DNA from: Shewanella gelidimarina
GTDB taxonomy: Bacteria; Pseudomonadota; Gammaproteobacteria; Enterobacterales; Shewanellaceae
NCBI RefSeq assembly: GCF_023283945.1
Contig: NZ_JAKIKW010000015.1
Location: forward strand, 1 to 64,000
Direction: 5' to 3'
Length of the DNA: 64,000 nt
The notes beneath the pieces are model-generated. The model was not told the origin of the DNA. It did no database searches and saw only the letters and a list, made by a program, of their open reading frames with translations. The position numbers were made by a program, and so were the translations under genes. Of this stretch, positions 27,091 to 36,968 are shown piece by piece (the first letter of the stretch is position 1; every line of letters starts with the position of its first letter).

Positions 27091-27690
27091 TCACTTATGC
27101 TGATTATCCGCTAACGGCTTACACATCATACTGTATGCCAGTGCTCTTCCATCGATTCTGAACATATCGATTATTTCACCGCACTTAATAAAGTCACTGC
27201 GTTGGTAGAGTTTGATTGCGGCAAGGTTATTCGACAAAACCCATAAATCGATATACTCAAGGCCAGTGTTTTGTACGGTCCAACTCTCAATAGACTCAAT
27301 AAGCTTGCGCCCAAGCCCCTTGCCTCTTACTGATAAATCAACGCCCATGCCTAATAGCGCCCGATGTTCGGTATGAGACTCTGGGTGCGGTCGAATATCA
27401 ATATGCCCAATAATCTTGCTCTCTTCTGCATCAACGGTCTCACCCTCGACAACATTGCCCTGTACCTCAGAGAAAGCAAGTAGCATTCTACGCCAGCCAC
27501 TCTGGCCTATTTCACGCGCAATACCCTCTGAAAAACGGCGCTTCATTGCATCCGTCATCTGCGACTCGGATTGGGCTCGAGATAAGGGCTGAAACACCGG
27601 AGAATCATCAACACCATTTTCTTGTAGTTGCCGATTAAGGTATTCAAAAAAGGCGGGCATATCATTCTGAGTGGCTAATCTTACTTCCAT
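27091..27690 (-). CDS. GNAT family N-acetyltransferase
   Basis: The 199-residue protein carries an acetyl-CoA-binding motif, GVDLSVRGKGLGRKLIESIESW, around residues 122-143, followed by the LWVLSNNLAAIKLYQRSDF segment characteristic of GNAT enzymes. The acceptor is unknown. It begins with MEVRLATQNDMPAF, a typical GNAT N-terminus. It is downstream of the GFA and GST genes on the same strand and may share their transcript. Confidence 0.75.
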   Translation of the reverse strand: MEVRLATQNDMPAFFEYLNRQLQENGVDDSPVFQPLSRAQSESQMTDAMKRRFSEGIAREIGQSGWRRMLLAFSEVQGNVVEGETVDAEESKIIGHIDIRPHPESHTEHRALLGMGVDLSVRGKGLGRKLIESIESWTVQNTGLEYIDLWVLSNNLAAIKLYQRSDFIKCGEIIDMFRIDGRALAYSMMCKPLADNQHK

Positions 27691-27722
27691 TTAAATCATT
27701 CCTTTTTTCGCGTTAATCTGCA

Positions 27723-28133
27723 TTAGCTGCGGCTGGGCTCAAACGCCTGGTACCTTGGTAGGTTAGCATCTAAATCTTCCCAATTTGCTTTTGACGTCAC
27801 AAAATTGTGGGATAACGGCCGCTCTATAATATCAGAATCAAGTAAGCCAAGACGGACTCTAATACGGCTGGGGTCTTGCTCATTTGAACTGTAGATTGGT
27901 GAACCACATCGACTGCAAAAATGGCGATGACGACCAGGCTTAAAAGAGAAAGTAGTGAGCAGACTCTCGCCAGTTAAAATAGTAAATGCATTGCTCTGCA
28001 CAAAACCATTGGTCGCAAACGCTGTGCCACTGTTTTTACGACATAACGAACAATGACAATGAATAATATCACTGATATCGCCTGCTATTTGCACTTTTAT
28101 GTCGCCGCATAAGCATTGTCCCGTGTACATCAA
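27723..28133 (-). CDS. GFA family (CENP-V/GFA domain) zinc protein
   Basis: A 136-residue protein of the family named for glutathione-dependent formaldehyde activation, usually with two zinc sites. Cysteines appear as CLCGD near residue 7, HCHCSLCRK near 26 and CSRCGSPIY near 73. Most members have no proven activity. Its start overlaps the stop of the glutathione transferase gene by 4 bases (ATGA), so the two are translationally linked, which fits glutathione-related detoxification. Confidence 0.8.
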   Translation of the reverse strand: MMYTGQCLCGDIKVQIAGDISDIIHCHCSLCRKNSGTAFATNGFVQSNAFTILTGESLLTTFSFKPGRHRHFCSRCGSPIYSSNEQDPSRIRVRLGLLDSDIIERPLSHNFVTSKANWEDLDANLPRYQAFEPSRS

Positions 28134-28816
28134 TTATGTGTCCTTTTCTGACTGTCGTTGCCAAAAACAACGACCTCTTTTGAGTCTAACCACATTGGAT
28201 ATTTGGTCATGACTTTACTGAACATTCGACTCTGTAAATAAGTATTAAGCCACTGCCTAAGCTTTGGATAAGATGATTGTAAATACCATTGCCGTTCAAC
28301 ACGGGCAAACTGTCGAATAAAGGGCACTAGCGCTAAGTCTACAATAGTAGGCTTATCTGACATTAGATACTTTTGCTGACAGAGCCTTTGCTCAAGCTGA
28401 ACAAGGTAGCTTTCACACACTTGCCTATGCTCAGCTAATGTCGGTTCATGGTAGCGTTTAGCGGCGCGGTACTGCTCTAAATGGCCTTTAAATTCATTAT
28501 CAAATATCGCGATAAGCCCAAGCTTCTCGTCAAGTACATTCGGGTTGGCTTGCTCTAAATAACCATCGGGGTCACTTTGCTCAAATGCCCATAGCATCAC
28601 CTCTAAGCTCTCTTCAATCACTTGACCATTAGCGGTCACCAAAACCGGTACCGTACCTTTTGGGGATACCTCTAGCATCTCAGCGGGTTTATTGCTTAAC
28701 ACTAAATCCCGCAGCTGTACTTGCTGGCTGGATGCGTAAATAGCTAATCTAGCGCGCATCGCGTAGGGGCAATTTCTCAAGGAATACAGTATAGGTAATG
28801 CCATGATTTTGTTCAT
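28130..28816 (-). CDS. glutathione S-transferase family protein
   Basis: The 228-residue protein has an N-terminal thioredoxin-like domain (LYSLRNCPYAMRARLAI, with a CPYA active-site-like motif, then SPKGTVPVL and an EESLEV glutathione-contact segment). An all-helical C-terminal domain follows. It likely acts in glutathione conjugation or reduction, with unknown substrate. A second in-frame ATG four codons later is a possible start. It is first of three minus-strand genes with the GFA protein and acetyltransferase. Confidence 0.8.
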   Translation of the reverse strand: MNKIMALPILYSLRNCPYAMRARLAIYASSQQVQLRDLVLSNKPAEMLEVSPKGTVPVLVTANGQVIEESLEVMLWAFEQSDPDGYLEQANPNVLDEKLGLIAIFDNEFKGHLEQYRAAKRYHEPTLAEHRQVCESYLVQLEQRLCQQKYLMSDKPTIVDLALVPFIRQFARVERQWYLQSSYPKLRQWLNTYLQSRMFSKVMTKYPMWLDSKEVVVFGNDSQKRTHN

Positions 28817-28928
28817 TGTTGCTCTGTCAGCTCAATTATCAAATGCGAATAATTTACTTTAACGATATTCATTCACAAAATATACGGGTAACATCCCCCC
28901 ATTAAATTTCTGACAACAAGTTGTAACC

Positions 28929-31238
28929 ATGGATCCAAAGATTGAATTATTAGCACCAGGCGGAGATATTGATGCGATTAAAGCGGCAATTATTGCCGGA
29001 GCCGATGCTGTTTATTGTGGCTTAGACACCTTTAATGCGCGTAACCGTGCCGCTAATATTTCCTTTGAGGAACTTGTTGGGATCATTCGTTTAGCGCATC
29101 AATATCAATGTGAGATTTTTCTCACATTGAATATCGTGATTTTAGAAAACGAATTTAAAACGCTAGCAAAACTACTCAGCAAGCTCGCCAACACCACATT
29201 AGATGGCGTGATAGTGCAAGATATTGGCATGTTCCAGCTAATTAAACAGCACTTTCCAACACTTGATGTCCATGCATCCACTCAGCTAACGACCCATAAC
29301 CGCGGCCAACTGCCTTTTCTGAAGAAGCTAGGTGCATCAAGGGTTAACCTATCTAGAGAGCTTAACCTGCGGGAAATCACCGAGCTGACAGCCACTGGCC
29401 GAGAACATGACATCACCACCGAGGTGTTTGTTCATGGCTCACTGTGCATCGCTTTCTCGGGCTTGTGTTACTCCACTTCCGCCAGCGTCGGTAACTCCGG
29501 CAATCGTGGCCGTTGTAGCCAAGCTTGCCGTGAAGAATATGAAACCACTGAGACGGGTCATAACTTCCCACTTAACATCAAAGACAACTCCGCTTTCTTT
29601 GACTTACCTGCGCTAATTGAAGCCGGCGTACATTCGTTTAAGGTTGAAGGGCGTATTAAGGGTGCCAGCTACGTTCATACTGTGATTGATAGCTTCCGAA
29701 AACAGATTGATGGCTACTTCAAAACCGGTGAGTTACTAGAAGATGGCGAGCGCTTATATAAAGTGTTTAACCGCGATCTCACCAACTCATTCTTAAAGGG
29801 TGACTTGAACCAGTCGATGTTTATCGATAATCCACGTGATAACTCGAAAAACCATCTCAAAGACAAGCTGACCCAAAACGGTAGCCAGTCTATTTCAGTG
29901 GTGCAAATTCACGATGCAGAGCAAGCGCTCCAAGTTGAAAAGAGTCAAATTCAAGCCAGTGTAGATGACAAGATTAAGCACCTGACGATTGATAAGTTAC
30001 CACTCACACTGGCATTTTCAGGCCAGCTAGATACCCCTCTATCGATTACAGTGACCAGCCTCGATTTCGTTGTCGGTCAAACCGAGCTTGAGCCTCGCTC
30101 GTTTGTACTGCATTCACGTAGCTTACTGACTAAAAGCGACGATGCCTGTATTGATATTGGCGCCATTGAAAAACGCTTTAAGAGTCTCAACAATGCAGAG
30201 TTCGCACTCAAGCCGATAATGGTTGATGACTTAGCCACAGGGTTAAGTATTCCCTTTAAAGAACTCACTACCCTTAAAAAACAGCTACTGTTAACACTCA
30301 ACCATGGTACGCCGGTATTGCCTGCCGTTGAGCTGCCTAAGCTCACTAAGCACCCAAAACCGCTCAAGCGCGATGGCAGCGAGAGTCTACGGGCTGAGTT
30401 ATCGATTTTGATCTGTGATGAGGCCGATGTGACATTAGCAGATAACACTGATGCCGATATCTATTTCAAGCTGCCTGACGCCTATAAGCGTGGCTGCACT
30501 CAGTATGTGAGTTTTCTGCAGCAAAACCCGCGCTTGATCCCTTGGTTTCCGTCGGTATTAATCGGTAAAGACTATGATGTGGCCTTAAACATTTTAGAAC
30601 AGGTAAAACCTGAGCTGATTGTGACCAACAATACCGGTATTGCACATCGTGCCTTTGAACTCGGCATCAAGTGGATTGCTGGACCCTTTTTAAACACCAC
30701 CAACTCTTATGCACTGCTAGCGATGCAGGAGCAGTTTGACTGCCACGGCGCCTTTATCTCAAATGAGATAAACCAGCAGCAGATCAAGCATATTGCTAGG
30801 CCAAAGAACTTCAAAATGTTTTACAGCATCTATCATCCCATCTTATTGATGGCTAGCAGACAGTGCTTTTTCCAGCAAAGTGTCGGTTGTGAAAAACCGC
30901 GTATCGATAACGGCTGTATGCTGTCTTGCGACAAATCGACCAGCATCACCAACCTTAAAGGTGACGAGTTTGCCATTGATAAGCAAAAAGCCGGCTACCC
31001 AAGTATTTATAACCAAGATCAATTCTTAAATACTGAGATCATTGACGACCTCGCCAATCTGTTTGATGGTTTTATGATTGATCTAACCAATATTGGCGCC
31101 GGTGATAAACCCTCGCCTGATAAAGCACAGTTAATTAAACAGTTCGAGCAACTCCTCGATGGCCAATCGGCAGCGGTTGCTACACTCGACAACATGGTGC
31201 CACAATCGACTGTGCTGCAATATCACAACGGTTTATAA
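28929..31238 (+). CDS. rlhA: U32 family protein, probably RlhA-like rRNA hydroxylation factor
   Basis: U32 proteins were first called peptidases, but several act in RNA or quinone hydroxylation; E. coli RlhA is needed for 5-hydroxycytidine in 23S rRNA. The 769-residue protein begins with the family signature ELLAPGGDIDAIKAAI and YCGLDTFNARNRA. The conserved EVFVHGSLCIAFSGLCYSTS and GRCSQACREEY cysteine cluster lies near residues 160-200, where U32 enzymes bind an iron-sulfur cluster. The C-terminal extension contains more Cys residues (CGCEKPR-like and CMLSCDKS near 655). The RlhA assignment is by overall layout and is not certain. Confidence 0.7.
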   Translation: MDPKIELLAPGGDIDAIKAAIIAGADAVYCGLDTFNARNRAANISFEELVGIIRLAHQYQCEIFLTLNIVILENEFKTLAKLLSKLANTTLDGVIVQDIGMFQLIKQHFPTLDVHASTQLTTHNRGQLPFLKKLGASRVNLSRELNLREITELTATGREHDITTEVFVHGSLCIAFSGLCYSTSASVGNSGNRGRCSQACREEYETTETGHNFPLNIKDNSAFFDLPALIEAGVHSFKVEGRIKGASYVHTVIDSFRKQIDGYFKTGELLEDGERLYKVFNRDLTNSFLKGDLNQSMFIDNPRDNSKNHLKDKLTQNGSQSISVVQIHDAEQALQVEKSQIQASVDDKIKHLTIDKLPLTLAFSGQLDTPLSITVTSLDFVVGQTELEPRSFVLHSRSLLTKSDDACIDIGAIEKRFKSLNNAEFALKPIMVDDLATGLSIPFKELTTLKKQLLLTLNHGTPVLPAVELPKLTKHPKPLKRDGSESLRAELSILICDEADVTLADNTDADIYFKLPDAYKRGCTQYVSFLQQNPRLIPWFPSVLIGKDYDVALNILEQVKPELIVTNNTGIAHRAFELGIKWIAGPFLNTTNSYALLAMQEQFDCHGAFISNEINQQQIKHIARPKNFKMFYSIYHPILLMASRQCFFQQSVGCEKPRIDNGCMLSCDKSTSITNLKGDEFAIDKQKAGYPSIYNQDQFLNTEIIDDLANLFDGFMIDLTNIGAGDKPSPDKAQLIKQFEQLLDGQSAAVATLDNMVPQSTVLQYHNGL

Positions 31239-31394
31239 ACAGTCAGTAATCTAATTGCGTTTGATGGGTGACTGGACGCTATTAGTTTAAAAAACAAGAT
31301 TAAATTAGATAGATTAAACGCACTATTATATAAAGGGCTATACCACTGTTAAGCTAGAGTCGTTCAGGCTTAGCAGTTTAATCCTATAACTGCA

Positions 31395-31672
31395 AGGGGC
31401 TGTTGATCTTTCACGGTTGTTTTTGCCGCAGTTTATTGGCTATTTTAACAAGGCGGAGGCTATGTCGTTTAGTCATTCTCCACAAATAGCCTACAACACC
31501 GTAAAAATAGCCAAGAAGCGCGGCCCTTAGGGTTCGTTTCAATGCTTTTAGTCTTTTATGACTAGAATGCGTTACGAGCTTTTCGCTTAGCCTGCTAAGC
31601 ATCATCGCTCAAGCCTTGTACTAAAATCATTGAATTCGAACAAAAACTAAGCTCGAAAGATCAACAGCCCCT
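31395..31672. mobile_element. 278-bp element with 18-bp perfect terminal inverted repeats (copy 1)
   Basis: AGGGGCTGTTGATCTTTC at 31395-31412 is the exact reverse complement of 31655-31672. No transposase is encoded, so this resembles a non-autonomous element (MITE). The right part, from about 31505, recurs at 57995-58180 (inverted) and 60209-60386. It encloses a minus-strand 64-codon ORF whose first half is also present in the other copies. I see no clear target-site duplication. Confidence 0.75.
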
Positions 31673-31836
31673 AGTCCCTATGACTTTGTATCTCGACTCG
31701 CTCCTACCTCTAATATCCCCGTTTTAAGTGGTGTGTTAATCACCTTGTTTTCTGGCTATATTCCCCATAGAGTATTGGCATAGAAAACCGTCATCCAGCA
31801 TCATAATAATAAACAAGAATACAGGTAACAGAATAA
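31673..31836. other. intergenic region before the MscS-type gene
   Basis: No gene is supported here. Together with 31239-31672 it makes a 600-base gap between the U32 gene and the channel gene, most of it occupied by the repeat element. Confidence 0.3.
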
Positions 31837-32739
31837 GTGGATAACATAGCATTAGCAGTCGATTTCCTTTTCGAACACAAATTATTATTAACCGTGTTAA
31901 TAATAATGACTATCTCAGCAATAAAGCGTTTTATCATTACACGTATTCGTGGCGATGTTGCTTTTCTTTCTGATGTGCAGCGTAAATGGATGTCACGCAC
32001 TAAAAACAGCACCTTTTTTCTCATCGTCATTATTTTATTCATGCTGTGGCAAACCGAAGTCAGCAAGTTTGCCCTGTCGGTAACGGCGATTGCAATTGCA
32101 TTGGTGGTGGCATCAAAGGAGATTATTCTTTGCTTTACCGGCTCAATACAGCGTGCGAGTTCACGTTCATTTGTGATTGGGGATTGGATTGAGGTTGGAA
32201 AAATATACGGTGAAGTGATTGAACATAACTTGATGGCCACGGTTATCCAAGAGATCGATCTGCACCATGGTCAATATCATTTCACCGGCAAAACCGCCAC
32301 GCTGCCTAACAGTATGTTTTTTACCTATGCGGTCAAAAACCTCAACTTTATGAAGCGTTATGTTTACCATAGCATTACGATTACCGTGGTCGAGTTCGTT
32401 AATCTCTACCCGCTGTTTCCTGCGTTAACTCTTCAAATAGAGCAACACTGTGAAGACTTTATTGAAGTGGCCAAGCGCTATAACGGTGTAATAGAAAAGC
32501 ATGCCGGTGTCGACTTACCTGGCAGCGAACCACATATTCATATCAATAGCGGTCCAACTGGCGAGCAAAATGTTCATATCATGATTTTTTGCCCCACGGA
32601 ACGCGCCATGCATTTAGAACAGTTGATAAGAGAAGACTTTATGATTGCCTATCACCAACACTTTACTCAGCAAAGTGAGCTAAAGAGTGAGTCAAAAGAA
32701 GGGTTAAGTATTGATAGCGCGTCGCTAGAAAGCCGTTAG
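31837..32739 (+). CDS. MscS-family mechanosensitive ion channel
   Basis: MscS-type channels open under membrane tension to release solutes during hypo-osmotic shock. The 300-residue protein has N-terminal membrane segments (about residues 10-30 and 60-105), then the MscS core SVTAIAIALVVASKE. Next comes the beta-domain segment SFVIGDWIEVGKIYGEVIEHNLMAT near residue 112 and LPNSMFF near 158. The pore-lining Gly/Ala pattern is less regular than in E. coli MscS. The start is GTG at 31837 with AGGT upstream. Confidence 0.8.
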   Translation: MDNIALAVDFLFEHKLLLTVLIIMTISAIKRFIITRIRGDVAFLSDVQRKWMSRTKNSTFFLIVIILFMLWQTEVSKFALSVTAIAIALVVASKEIILCFTGSIQRASSRSFVIGDWIEVGKIYGEVIEHNLMATVIQEIDLHHGQYHFTGKTATLPNSMFFTYAVKNLNFMKRYVYHSITITVVEFVNLYPLFPALTLQIEQHCEDFIEVAKRYNGVIEKHAGVDLPGSEPHIHINSGPTGEQNVHIMIFCPTERAMHLEQLIREDFMIAYHQHFTQQSELKSESKEGLSIDSASLESR

Positions 32740-32861
32740 CCATTGCCTAATCAAAACAGAGCGTTTAGCCATAGAATGTAGGCCAATATTAACGACTGCG
32801 GCATTAACGCTCACACCAGTCGCACATAACTTTCTTGTGCGACTGCATACGTTGCTCACGA

Positions 32862-33869
32862 CTATTGAACGGGATGAATTGAATCCATAGGTTTTATGTT
32901 ACCGCTGATGACTTTTTTCGAGGGTGTATAATGTCGCATTGCCGCGTTCCACACTCCGGATGCATTCTCAATTGGAATATTGTTTATTTTGTCATCACAG
33001 CCAAAGTGCACCGTAAAGCTACCATCTTTGTTGCGTTCAGCGACTTCTGAATTGATGTTTGCAACGTCGTTAAACATAAAGCCAGCTTTGTCATAAACAG
33101 TAATCGACCAGAAACCACCGACATTATCAGGATCATCAAAAGTTGTTGCTTGGCATTCTGCTCCTTCGTAGAACTTAGAAAACTGATAAATATTATCTTT
33201 CCAGGTAGCGCCTCCCCAACCGATAGCAGTCCCCATCAAGTATTTATCCGGTTCGACATAAGCAGACGTTCCGAACATTTTCTCAGTATCAAGCAACCCA
33301 GACTGAGTGAAGCTTTCTAATATTGCATGATGAACCTTATCGTAAGACACTTGATCGTACTTTATTGGCTCAAATGTTTTAGCACTGGCCGCAGAGAGCT
33401 TAATTTGATCTTGTATTGCATGAATGGCGGCGAGATCTTGCTCGTCCCCACTTTTGACACCGATGCGAACCAATGCATACATGTAATTTGTATGTGATGG
33501 TATTTCATGCTCTCCAGCCTTAAAAACCATGTCATAGACACGATGATTTTCGTCCAAATACATAAGTGAGATATAACGGTCAACTGTTTGCGGTAATGTC
33601 ACCGTGGCCCCCTTTGCAGTATCTATCAGAGCCATGGAATAGAGTGTATCGCGGTTCATGCGAATAACCGGTTGATTATCCACAGGAGGGACTTGGCGCT
33701 TGTGATAAAATTTATTTATGCCTCCCGCATTTGTTTGAGTAATTGCCATCTGCCGATGAGTTTCAATCACAGGATAATTGCTGGTCGTTACAACGGCTTC
33801 AGTTGCTATAGCTGGTGAAATAGTTGCGATATTAAAGACGATAATTGCCAAAAAATTCCTTCTGCTCAT
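32862..33869 (-). CDS. DUF1254/DUF1214 domain protein with Tat signal
   Basis: A 335-residue exported protein. The N-terminus MSRRNFLAIIVFNIA has the twin-arginine motif SRRNFL, implying export of a folded protein to the periplasm. The region about 35-130 (including MNRDTLYSMALIDT) matches DUF1254, and the C-terminal part (FWSITVYDKAGFMFND) matches DUF1214. No enzymatic function is known for the family. ATG at 33869 is preferred because AGGGA lies about 10 bases upstream; the ATG three codons earlier is too close to it. Confidence 0.75.
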   Translation of the reverse strand: MSRRNFLAIIVFNIATISPAIATEAVVTTSNYPVIETHRQMAITQTNAGGINKFYHKRQVPPVDNQPVIRMNRDTLYSMALIDTAKGATVTLPQTVDRYISLMYLDENHRVYDMVFKAGEHEIPSHTNYMYALVRIGVKSGDEQDLAAIHAIQDQIKLSAASAKTFEPIKYDQVSYDKVHHAILESFTQSGLLDTEKMFGTSAYVEPDKYLMGTAIGWGGATWKDNIYQFSKFYEGAECQATTFDDPDNVGGFWSITVYDKAGFMFNDVANINSEVAERNKDGSFTVHFGCDDKINNIPIENASGVWNAAMRHYTPSKKVISGNIKPMDSIHPVQ

Positions 33870-34493
33870 TCTAGTCATTTCCCTATTTGGTTAATTTTAA
33901 AATAACACCCGTCACCCACGAATAACCAACATACGTTGCTCAAGCAGAGATATCAATACTCTGCAGACCCGCCTGCATGAGACAAACTCTTTCAGTATTA
34001 TCTTTAGCTAACACTTGGAGAATCGCCTTATTTAAGATCAATAGCTCAAGCTGCCCCGTAAGATCAGTACCCGATTATAAGGCCGCTAAGCGGGGTCAAA
34101 AATGAAGACAATTGATCAGTACTGATGCTGTCGGCAATACTCACGCTAGGTACAAATAAACCCGTTGAAGATGAAGCTATTAATCTAAGCAAAGAAATCA
34201 AACGATCTAAAAAAACACCGCGGCGCTGATGTATATAGCAACAATGAACTATATCCTGTTCAGATTTAAAGACAGTTTATAGAAACTCTTAAGTGTCTAT
34301 AAAAATGGAGGATTACCTACCTCAGTCTAATTATCTATATAAGCTAATCCGCTATACTTTATTAAGCATTTCGTAACACTCAAATTTCAATCAAAAACTA
34401 AGTAATAATAACAATCAATGTCTATTTATCTGTCATTGGTCATAAAAAATGATGGTCAACCATGCTGCTGAAACTCTATTTTAAGGGGTAGTG
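33870..34493. other. long AT-rich intergenic region
   Basis: About 620 bases without a supported gene. It contains the palindrome ATCAGTACTGAT near 34115-34126 and the nonamer GATCAGTAC twice about 60 bases apart. Composition becomes markedly AT-rich towards the right, as in the patatin fusion gene beyond. Confidence 0.35.
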
Positions 34494-34652
34494 ATGTTGC
34501 AACATCGTTTAATAAGGAATGCCAAGAGGTTACAATCAGTAGAGCAACAATTTAAAATCAATTTATTGATTAATCATGAGGATCCTAAAAGCCTTAGGAC
34601 ATCTAAGTCCCTATGCATTTATAACCAACAAGCGGGTGTCACTTATTGCTGA
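34494..34652 (+). CDS. possible small ORF (52 aa)
   Basis: ATG at 34494 has a good ribosome site (AAGGGG, 8 bases upstream) and an open frame of 52 codons. The product is basic (for example LIRNAKRLQSVEQQFK) with two cysteines, and matches nothing I recognise. It lies about 170 bases before the patatin fusion and could be a leader or a remnant. Confidence 0.3.
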   Translation: MLQHRLIRNAKRLQSVEQQFKINLLINHEDPKSLRTSKSLCIYNQQAGVTYC

Positions 34653-34822
34653 GATCCAGCGCTCTCTATCTAACATACGATAGTGGTATAATGATCAAAA
34701 TGGACTACTTTTAATATTATGAGGTTTATCTGTTTTCTGATATTCCAGAATGAGGGGGATGGTCTTAGTGATCATGTTATCTCTGTTACAAATATTGAAT
34801 TAAATCATTGGTATATAATTTT

Positions 34823-36706
34823 ATGGTTAATCATTTTACTATTTCTCAGGTCGATACTGACGCTTATCCTTTACGACATGAAAATGTTAACAAATTTGCA
34901 TTAGTTTGTGAGGGTGGAGGCCAAAGGGGTGTATTCACTTCAGGTGTATTAGATGCGTTCTTGAAAGCAAATTATAATCCGTTTCATTGTTTAATTGGTA
35001 CGTCAGCAGGCGCATTGAACCTAGCGTCATACGCTTGTGGCCAATATAGACATGCTTATGATGTCATTAATAAAGTGACTCGAGATCCAAACTTCTTTAA
35101 TATTAAAAATATATTCCGTGGTGAAAACAGCTTAAATTTAGATTTATTAATTCATGCAACTGAAACGCATCTTGCCCTTGATTGGGAGACTGGATTAAAA
35201 AATCTAGAGAATCGGGAATTATATTGTGTTGCAACCAATATAAATAGTATGAAAGCTAAATGTTTAGATTTAAAAAGAGGCTCTTGGAAAAAATCATTAA
35301 AAGCCACTTGTGCTATTCCTTTATTGACTATCAACCCGATAAAAATCGATAACGAGGATTGGTATGATGGTGGTGTTACAGCACCTATTCCGGTTAGAAA
35401 AGCATATAAGCTTGGTTATAAACATATCGTTGTCATTAGAACCATTCCTATCGATGCAAGTTATAATCATGAATGGTTGAACTTTTTAAAAAAAGTGGGT
35501 CCTAATAAAATTAAACATTTAAGCCACTTATTGATGACTCATGAAGATGCATATCGTGCTGACCAAGAATTTTTAGAAAACCCGCCTGATGATGTTGTTA
35601 TTTATGAAATCCACCCTGCAACGCATTTGAAAACATCTTTAGTTAATTCTACTAAAAAGGCAGTGGATAGTGATTATGCGTTAGGTTTTGAGATGGGTAA
35701 AAAATACCTTAACCTGATTGCAGATAAAATTCATAAAGGCCAATTTGAAATTGCCAACGTGGCCGAGATCCCCCTCAAAACCAAAGATGATGTTCATACT
35801 GCTAAAAAAGCATGTGCAGAGGTCGTTAACAACTTAAAACGTGGTAGTTTCAACGGTTTTGACAAGGTCAGGATTAATTGGATTAATTATAATCCACATA
35901 ATAAGAAAGATACCTTGGTGATTGTTAATGGCAGAAATGAATCTTACTGGGGCTACTTAGAACTCATTTATGAGCTGTCATATTTTTATAATATTTATAC
36001 TTATGATCATCGAGGCCAAGGCGAATCGGAACGTGGCGCATCAGATTTAGATTTAGGTCATGTAAATGAGTTTCAGGATTACATTGTTGATTTACAATTA
36101 TTTATGGATAAAGTCGTTTATCCTAATAGTGATGGAGAGTGTTATTTAGCGGGACATTCTATGGGTGCAAATATTTGCACTCAATACATTCAACTTTATG
36201 AACACAAGGTTAAAAAGTTATTACTCAGTGCACCTATGTTTGGTCTTGGTTTATCCATTAAAAGTAAGTTAGATACCTCTAGCCACTCAATTGTTGAGCG
36301 TTTCACTAAGAAACCTAATTACGCATTAGGTCGTTCTTTTTATGATTTTCCTGAATTTGATAAAAATGTAGTCACTAATAGTAAATTACGCTACTCGCGT
36401 TATACTGATAGCTATAATGAAAAGCCAAATTTAAAGCTAAATGGTCCGAGTACAAAATGGATCCAAGAATCAATTAAGGCGTGTGATAAAGCATTAATAA
36501 ATGCGCATAAAGTTGATATTCCAGTCCTGATATTACAAGCTGGACATGACTATGTAGTGAGTAATTTAGCGCAAGATAAATTTAATGAAACTTGTCCTAG
36601 TAGCTATATTGAAGTTATTGAAGGCGCATTGCACGGTCTATTTATAGAAGAAGATAAACATCGAGATATTGCCGTCAACAAGTTAATTTTCTTTATGAAA
36701 AACTAA
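34823..36706 (+). CDS. patatin-like phospholipase fused to an alpha/beta hydrolase (lysophospholipase type)
   Basis: Two lipid-hydrolase domains are joined in one 627-residue protein. The N-terminal patatin domain has the oxyanion GGGQRG (31-36), nucleophile GTSAG (Ser61) and catalytic DGG (Asp182), with a C-terminal YjjU-type extension. The second domain (about 350-627) is an alpha/beta hydrolase of the monoglyceride lipase/PldB type with DHRGQGESER, GHSMG (Ser446), a late Asp in QAGHDY and His in GALHGLF. It probably deacylates phospholipids and then lysophospholipids. No signal peptide is visible, so it is likely cytoplasmic. The gene is strikingly AT-rich, suggesting transfer. The start is uncertain: ATG at 34823 or TTG at 34808, neither with a good ribosome site. 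Confidence 0.8.
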   Translation: MVNHFTISQVDTDAYPLRHENVNKFALVCEGGGQRGVFTSGVLDAFLKANYNPFHCLIGTSAGALNLASYACGQYRHAYDVINKVTRDPNFFNIKNIFRGENSLNLDLLIHATETHLALDWETGLKNLENRELYCVATNINSMKAKCLDLKRGSWKKSLKATCAIPLLTINPIKIDNEDWYDGGVTAPIPVRKAYKLGYKHIVVIRTIPIDASYNHEWLNFLKKVGPNKIKHLSHLLMTHEDAYRADQEFLENPPDDVVIYEIHPATHLKTSLVNSTKKAVDSDYALGFEMGKKYLNLIADKIHKGQFEIANVAEIPLKTKDDVHTAKKACAEVVNNLKRGSFNGFDKVRINWINYNPHNKKDTLVIVNGRNESYWGYLELIYELSYFYNIYTYDHRGQGESERGASDLDLGHVNEFQDYIVDLQLFMDKVVYPNSDGECYLAGHSMGANICTQYIQLYEHKVKKLLLSAPMFGLGLSIKSKLDTSSHSIVERFTKKPNYALGRSFYDFPEFDKNVVTNSKLRYSRYTDSYNEKPNLKLNGPSTKWIQESIKACDKALINAHKVDIPVLILQAGHDYVVSNLAQDKFNETCPSSYIEVIEGALHGLFIEEDKHRDIAVNKLIFFMKN

Positions 36707-36968
36707 ACAATTCATTAAAAACAACACTCATATTTCGGGGATGCATAGACTGCTTTATTTATATGCAAGCTCCAGAATAGATTTTAGTTCTCTTAAGTAT
36801 TAAGCCTTTAACATTTGTTGATGAATGTATATTTATAGCGACTAACGATGCAAAGCAATACGCGCCACCATTAACGATCAGTAAGGCACTGATTTTAATG
36901 GCAAATCAAAGGCGCAATATTGAATAATTGCTTTCAATACAGTGCCTATTATCTGCAGTCGCTAGAGT

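Noticed and set aside
31411-31605. 64-codon ORF inside the inverted-repeat element as a gene
   Set aside because: Related copies differ mostly by residue-changing substitutions and end differently, which does not support a conserved protein.
34719-34904. Hydrophobic 61-codon frame overlapping the start of the patatin fusion
   Set aside because: It lies in a different frame of an AT-rich region, lacks a ribosome site, and its hydrophobicity follows from the base composition.
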